A DNA stretch of 64,000 nt from contig NZ_JAHBBK010000001.1 of assembly GCF_018390515.1 (NCBI RefSeq), forward strand, positions 310,001 through 374,000, given 5' to 3'. Under the pieces are notes generated by a model. The model did not search any database and was not told the origin of the DNA. It worked only from the letters and a program-made list of their open reading frames with translations. This DNA is from Mucilaginibacter sp. Bleaf8 (GTDB lineage: Bacteria > Bacteroidota > Bacteroidia > Sphingobacteriales > Sphingobacteriaceae). Shown one piece after another: positions 60,440 through 64,000 of this stretch; position 1 is the first letter of the stretch; the number at the start of each line of letters is the position of its first letter. The translations under genes were made by a program, and so were the position numbers.

Positions 60440-61057
60440 ATGGAATTAAAAGAACTTTTTGCTGCAATAGTGGATGATGATGTATTGCATGCGCGCTGGC
60501 TGAACACGCTTTCGTTAATGGAAAATACCGGCGCTCGTAAAATATCGGCAAGCGAAGATCCTGCTACCGTTACCTATATTATATTAAAGCATGCTGCCGA
60601 AGAGCACCGCCATGCTTTTTATCTGAAAAAGCAGATTGAAAAGATAGAAGCTGTTGATTGCCCAACCTATGCACCGGAATACTTGTTGGCAGCTAATCAT
60701 AGCAAGCGTTATTTAAATCAGCTGGATATTGATGTATGCCGTTACTTAAAATCAAAATTAGATTTACAAGGTAGAGAGTTGCGCTTTGCCGCCTATCTGC
60801 TGGTTACTTATGCTATTGAGGTAAGGGCCGATGAGTTGTATCCGGTATACCAGGATGTACTTACCGAAGCTGGCAGCAAGATCAATGTGAAGTCCATCAT
60901 CTTGGAAGAAGAGGGGCATTTAGAGGAAATGATCAACCAGCTGCAACAGTTTTCGGACGACTGGCAGGTGCATGCTGAAAAAGCCGTGGCCATAGAAACG
61001 CGCTTGTTCAACGAGTGGGTAAATAGTGTACGTGTGGAAATTCAAACAGCTGCCTGA
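60440..61057 (+). CDS. ferritin-like di-iron protein linked to bioA
   Basis: 205 residues from ATG 60440. An in-frame ATG at 60371 would overlap bioA by 67 bp and adds an unrelated extension. All-helical, with a complete four-helix di-iron ligand set: Glu28 (LSLMENTGARK), E55-x-x-H58 (HAAEEHRHAFYL), Glu127 (TYAIEVRADEL) and E157-x-x-H160 (IILEEEGHLEEM). That is the ferritin/rubrerythrin/oxidase ligand layout. I do not recognise a named family. Two bp after bioA, so co-translated; an oxidative role connected with biotin synthesis or with iron/peroxide is possible, but nothing in the sequence settles it. Confidence 0.75.
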   Translation: MELKELFAAIVDDDVLHARWLNTLSLMENTGARKISASEDPATVTYIILKHAAEEHRHAFYLKKQIEKIEAVDCPTYAPEYLLAANHSKRYLNQLDIDVCRYLKSKLDLQGRELRFAAYLLVTYAIEVRADELYPVYQDVLTEAGSKINVKSIILEEEGHLEEMINQLQQFSDDWQVHAEKAVAIETRLFNEWVNSVRVEIQTAA

Positions 61058-61076
61058 TAGGTAGCGGTTCTATAAA

Positions 61077-61118
61077 GCAAAACAGGCTGTTTCAGTAATT
61101 GAAACAGCCTGTTCTGTA
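61077..61118. terminator. bidirectional terminator between the di-iron and DUF4412-like genes
   Basis: Arms AACAGGCTGTTTCA and TGAAACAGCCTGTT with a 5-nt loop, between two convergent genes. The flanking T/A tracts are short, so efficiency may be moderate. Confidence 0.75.
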
Positions 61119-61135
61119 TAATGGCAGTGCAAAAA

Positions 61136-61780
61136 CTATCTGCCGCCGCCCATAGCTTTCAAATCACTTAATGAAATTTTATCGAAACCTGCAGGGATAC
61201 CAAAAGTACCGGCAGCAACTTTCGAACCGTCAATTGCTTTCAACGTGTTGGTTACTTCCTGTCCGTTTTGTAGTGCGGTGAACTGCACAGGGTAACCACC
61301 CGCCTTACCATACAATCTTTCGGCAGAACCCAGAGGGGCTTTAAAGTCAGTAGTTACCCAGGTATCGTATGACTTACCACTTTTCGGATCTTTGGCAATT
61401 ACTTTTTTGCAATTGAAACCATTGATCTGCTTGGTTTCGTTGGTAGGTGTAAAAGTCAGCTCAGGTAACTGAGATTGAATTTCTTCAACTTCTGCCGGGG
61501 TAGCTACAGCTGCCTTTTTGATGTTAGCAACAGGCACATCCACAAGTACTGCAAAGTAATCGGTTTTGCTATTATTTAACAATTTTATAGTAGCCGGGCC
61601 TTGCTGGGTTACTGTAAGGCTTGAATCGCCTTTAAAGTAAGAAGTTGCTTCTACCTGCATACCACCAACACTGGCTGTATAAACAGCTTTACCTTCCGAA
61701 TAAACTTTTTGCGCGCTGGCGCTCATTGCAGTTGCCGATAAAGCAATGCCAAATGCTACAGTTAAAAATTTAGTATTCAT
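61136..61780 (-). CDS. secreted DUF4412-like protein
   Basis: 214 residues with a signal peptide ending ASAQ. The mature part follows a pattern of short strands with a Lys/Cys centre: YSEGKAVYTASVGGMQVEAT, ETKQINGFNCKKVIAKDP, SYDTWVTTDFKAPLGSAERL, YPVQFTALQNGQEV. This resembles the DUF4412/GLPGLI-like group of periplasmic Bacteroidota proteins of unknown role. It ends in a Gly-rich tail. Single gene. Confidence 0.7.
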   Translation of the reverse strand: MNTKFLTVAFGIALSATAMSASAQKVYSEGKAVYTASVGGMQVEATSYFKGDSSLTVTQQGPATIKLLNNSKTDYFAVLVDVPVANIKKAAVATPAEVEEIQSQLPELTFTPTNETKQINGFNCKKVIAKDPKSGKSYDTWVTTDFKAPLGSAERLYGKAGGYPVQFTALQNGQEVTNTLKAIDGSKVAAGTFGIPAGFDKISLSDLKAMGGGR

Positions 61781-61828
61781 GTTTAATTATGTTCAATTAA
61801 TATTAGTTGCCTTAAAGTTATAAACTTT

Positions 61829-63934
61829 TTAGTTAGATACAACAGTAAGCGCTTTGTTACGCTTCAGGGTAAAATATTTTATTCCTTTAGCATCGGCTTG
61901 CTTAGTCAGGCTGTCAATACGTTGCCTGGAGTTGTTAGCATCAATAATCAAAGTATCAAAACGAAAATTTTTGCTTAAGAAAGCAAGGTTTGTATGAGGG
62001 CTTCCCGTTACGAATAGATAATTGACTTGAAGTTTGTGATTTAGTTTAACCTCATCAATATGCTTATCAACTATAAGCAAGCGTTTGTTCCGAAACTGTA
62101 CAAGATTCCTTTGCTTACGTACAAACGCAGTGCTTAGGTTTTCTCTCAAGCCCAAGACCCTGGTAGTATCAACTTGCAAACTGTCCAAACCGGGTTGTAC
62201 ACTGTATTGGTAATGCTTTTCGGTGGCTGTTAAATCTGTTATCACCACCGCCTCGGCTCCATTTTTAAATACGATACCCGTATGTTTCTTCAAGTTCAAA
62301 AATACCATTTCGTTTCCTGAGCGCTTAACTATAACCTTGAAAGCAAAGCTGATACATAATATCGAAATTAATGTAAATGCGCCAAGCAATTTCCACTGCC
62401 TTTTGCCAACGAAAGAGGCAACTACTAAACCAAGCAATAAGTATAGCAAACCGTGCTCAATAGGCGTGAGCCATAACTTACCTATACTGGCTGCAGGTAA
62501 ATGCTCCAGGTATATCAAACCCTTGTTCATCAGCAGGATTGCATGCTGTAGTAACCATCCCAATGCAACACCTATATAAGGTACTTTATAAAGCATCAAT
62601 AAGCTGATGCCACAAGCCATTATGAATTCGGAAGGAATGATAATAAAGAGGTTACTTATCAAAAAGTAAAGCGGAAACTGATGAAAGTAATAGGTGCTAA
62701 GCGGAAAGGTAATTAACTGGGCAGCTATAGATGCCGAGCACCAGAACCATAATTTAGTTAGCCATTTATTATCTGTTTGTATCTGTTTTATCAATAGTGG
62801 GTGTATTACAACTAAGCCAAAAACAGCAAGGTAAGATAGTTGGAAACCCACATCTGTTAGCAACAACGGATTATAAAGCAAAAGAATAAAAGCTGATATG
62901 GATAGTATATTCAAGGTGTGTGCCTGGCTGTTGGCTGCTTTTCCGATAATAACAAAACTGATCATTAATGCGGCGCGGCAAACAGCTGGTGAAAATCCGG
63001 TAAGCAATGCATAGCCCCATATTAATAAAATGGATAGCGTTGTGCCAAACCATTTGCCGTAAGCTTGCCGTTTAACAGGGGCTAACAGCAATGAAATAAA
63101 CCAGAAAATAATGGCTACGTGCGCCCCTGATACCGATAACACATGTATGGTTCCGGTTTTAGAATAAGCTGCTAATACATCCGGACTCAAATCAGCTTTG
63201 TAACCAAGTATGAGCGTAGATGCAACTGCTGCCGCTTGGGTATCTGAAAGGCAGGTTTTGAAAACTGTGACCATTTGCTGCCGCAGATGCAGCGCGTAGG
63301 CAACTATTGCATTGCCCTGATTGTGCCTCACAATTACCGCTTGCTTGCTAACAATAAAGCTTTGCTGGTAAATATTTTGATGAGCGAGGTATTGCTTATA
63401 ATTAAATTCAGCCGGGTTAAAAGGAGGATCTACCGCTTTGTAGTTGGCCGGTATCAGCAACAAGTCGCCATAATCAGCTGGTCGGCTATTACTGTCGGCA
63501 ACAATAGTCAGCAACAATTTACCGGAAACCGGCTTTGCTTTATGGCGATCGATACATTTAATAACTTCGGCAGTGTATCTAAAAAACTGCTTGCTCTGTT
63601 TTGGCTCAGATGAAACTTTGACAAGCAGGTAATCAGCCTTCTGTTTGGAAAAGTGGTTGGCTCTATTAATTTGTATGTTTTGCACCAAACAAAGCCAGCC
63701 TGCTAAGGCAAGGGTAACGTGCAATAACCATCCGCCTAAGGTTGGGAAGCGATATATCTTAAGTTTATTGTAGAGAAAATACAGACTTATGGATACCGTT
63801 GCTGAACAGATAAAGCCATAAGTCAAAAAGGAAGCAACTCCTTCATTATGAAAATACAACCCAAGCACTATACCTGCTATGAAAGGCAGTAGTAAGATCA
63901 GAGCTGGAATTTCACTTTTGCGAATGAAGTGCAT
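61829..63934 (-). CDS. ComEC/Rec2-type DNA-uptake channel protein
   Basis: 701 residues. An N-terminal membrane and OB-like DUF4131 region (about 1-200; FRYTAEVIKCIDRHKAKPVS, DYGDLLLIPANYKAVDPPFN), then the competence domain with about eight helices and its hallmark GTIHVLSVSGAHVAIIFWFI and LTGFSPAVCRAALMISFVII. The C-terminal 150 residues sit where the metallo-beta-lactamase-like domain lies but lack the HxHxDH metal motif, as is common in Bacteroidota ComEC. It imports single-stranded DNA through the inner membrane. The start is 66 bp from the window end. Confidence 0.88.
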   Translation of the reverse strand: MHFIRKSEIPALILLLPFIAGIVLGLYFHNEGVASFLTYGFICSATVSISLYFLYNKLKIYRFPTLGGWLLHVTLALAGWLCLVQNIQINRANHFSKQKADYLLVKVSSEPKQSKQFFRYTAEVIKCIDRHKAKPVSGKLLLTIVADSNSRPADYGDLLLIPANYKAVDPPFNPAEFNYKQYLAHQNIYQQSFIVSKQAVIVRHNQGNAIVAYALHLRQQMVTVFKTCLSDTQAAAVASTLILGYKADLSPDVLAAYSKTGTIHVLSVSGAHVAIIFWFISLLLAPVKRQAYGKWFGTTLSILLIWGYALLTGFSPAVCRAALMISFVIIGKAANSQAHTLNILSISAFILLLYNPLLLTDVGFQLSYLAVFGLVVIHPLLIKQIQTDNKWLTKLWFWCSASIAAQLITFPLSTYYFHQFPLYFLISNLFIIIPSEFIMACGISLLMLYKVPYIGVALGWLLQHAILLMNKGLIYLEHLPAASIGKLWLTPIEHGLLYLLLGLVVASFVGKRQWKLLGAFTLISILCISFAFKVIVKRSGNEMVFLNLKKHTGIVFKNGAEAVVITDLTATEKHYQYSVQPGLDSLQVDTTRVLGLRENLSTAFVRKQRNLVQFRNKRLLIVDKHIDEVKLNHKLQVNYLFVTGSPHTNLAFLSKNFRFDTLIIDANNSRQRIDSLTKQADAKGIKYFTLKRNKALTVVSN

Positions 63935-64000
63935 GCAGGTTTGGTTGTTGATATGCGCCGGAACAAATATGGCGGCATAAACTTACCATTTCCTGCGAAA

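Overview
The window looks like chromosome of a Bacteroidota bacterium, most likely of the family Sphingobacteriaceae (Mucilaginibacter/Pedobacter type). The signs are a SusC/SusD pair, many lipoproteins with a short signal and Cys, DUF4382, DUF5686 and DUF4833 proteins, RHS-like proteins paired with 'tail fibre'-like proteins, weak Shine-Dalgarno sites, and a full inositol-sphingolipid locus. No rRNA, tRNA or CRISPR array was recognised.

Layout. (1) 2-4588: end of a SusC-type TonB receptor, a SusD lipoprotein and an endonuclease/exonuclease/phosphatase-family enzyme, one operon. (2) 4789-34230: an accessory region of about 29.4 kb that I read as a decayed genomic island in the 3' end of mnmE. 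A 24-bp direct repeat that includes the last codons of mnmE lies at 4765-4788 and again, inside mnmE, at 34231-34254. The island carries a chromate cluster (a ChrB-domain/AraC fusion, an outer-membrane protein, a chrA remnant), a hydrolase, regulators each beside a likely target (AraC, HxlR, TetR), a TonB receptor, an amidohydrolase, a cPLA2-like phospholipase, several orphan lipoproteins, a fragment of a conjugative-element protein, and a decayed array of tail-fibre-like and RHS genes. At its right end are a broken HTH/excisionase-type gene and perhaps the first codons of a lost integrase. (3) 34231-38824: mnmE, a small lipoprotein, a HAD phosphatase, a membrane metallophosphoesterase and a TPR protein.

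(4) 38924-48537, all on the minus strand: an inositol-sphingolipid locus. Serine palmitoyltransferase (spt) overlaps by 4 bp an acyltransferase-like gene that may be the ceramide N-acyltransferase. Then come inositol-3-phosphate synthase, a DUF5686 outer-membrane protein, a CDP-alcohol phosphatidyltransferase, DUF4833, an FA2H-type lipid hydroxylase and a PAP2-type inositol-phosphoceramide synthase candidate. Together they could make long-chain base, ceramide, inositol phosphate, phosphatidylinositol-type lipid and finally (hydroxylated) inositol phosphoceramide.

(5) 48864-54761: a TolC / membrane-fusion / RND efflux operon. (6) 55115-63934: two paralogous small beta-barrel proteins, an aminotransferase, a cation-diffusion facilitator, a NUDIX hydrolase, bioA, a ferritin-like di-iron protein tightly linked to bioA, a DUF4412-like secreted protein and ComEC.

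The main items for a second look are the mnmE island, the ChrB-AraC fusion, the inositol-sphingolipid locus with its built-in hydroxylase and two uncharacterised envelope proteins, and the di-iron protein behind bioA. All function calls come from reading the sequence and recalled family features; no database search was run.
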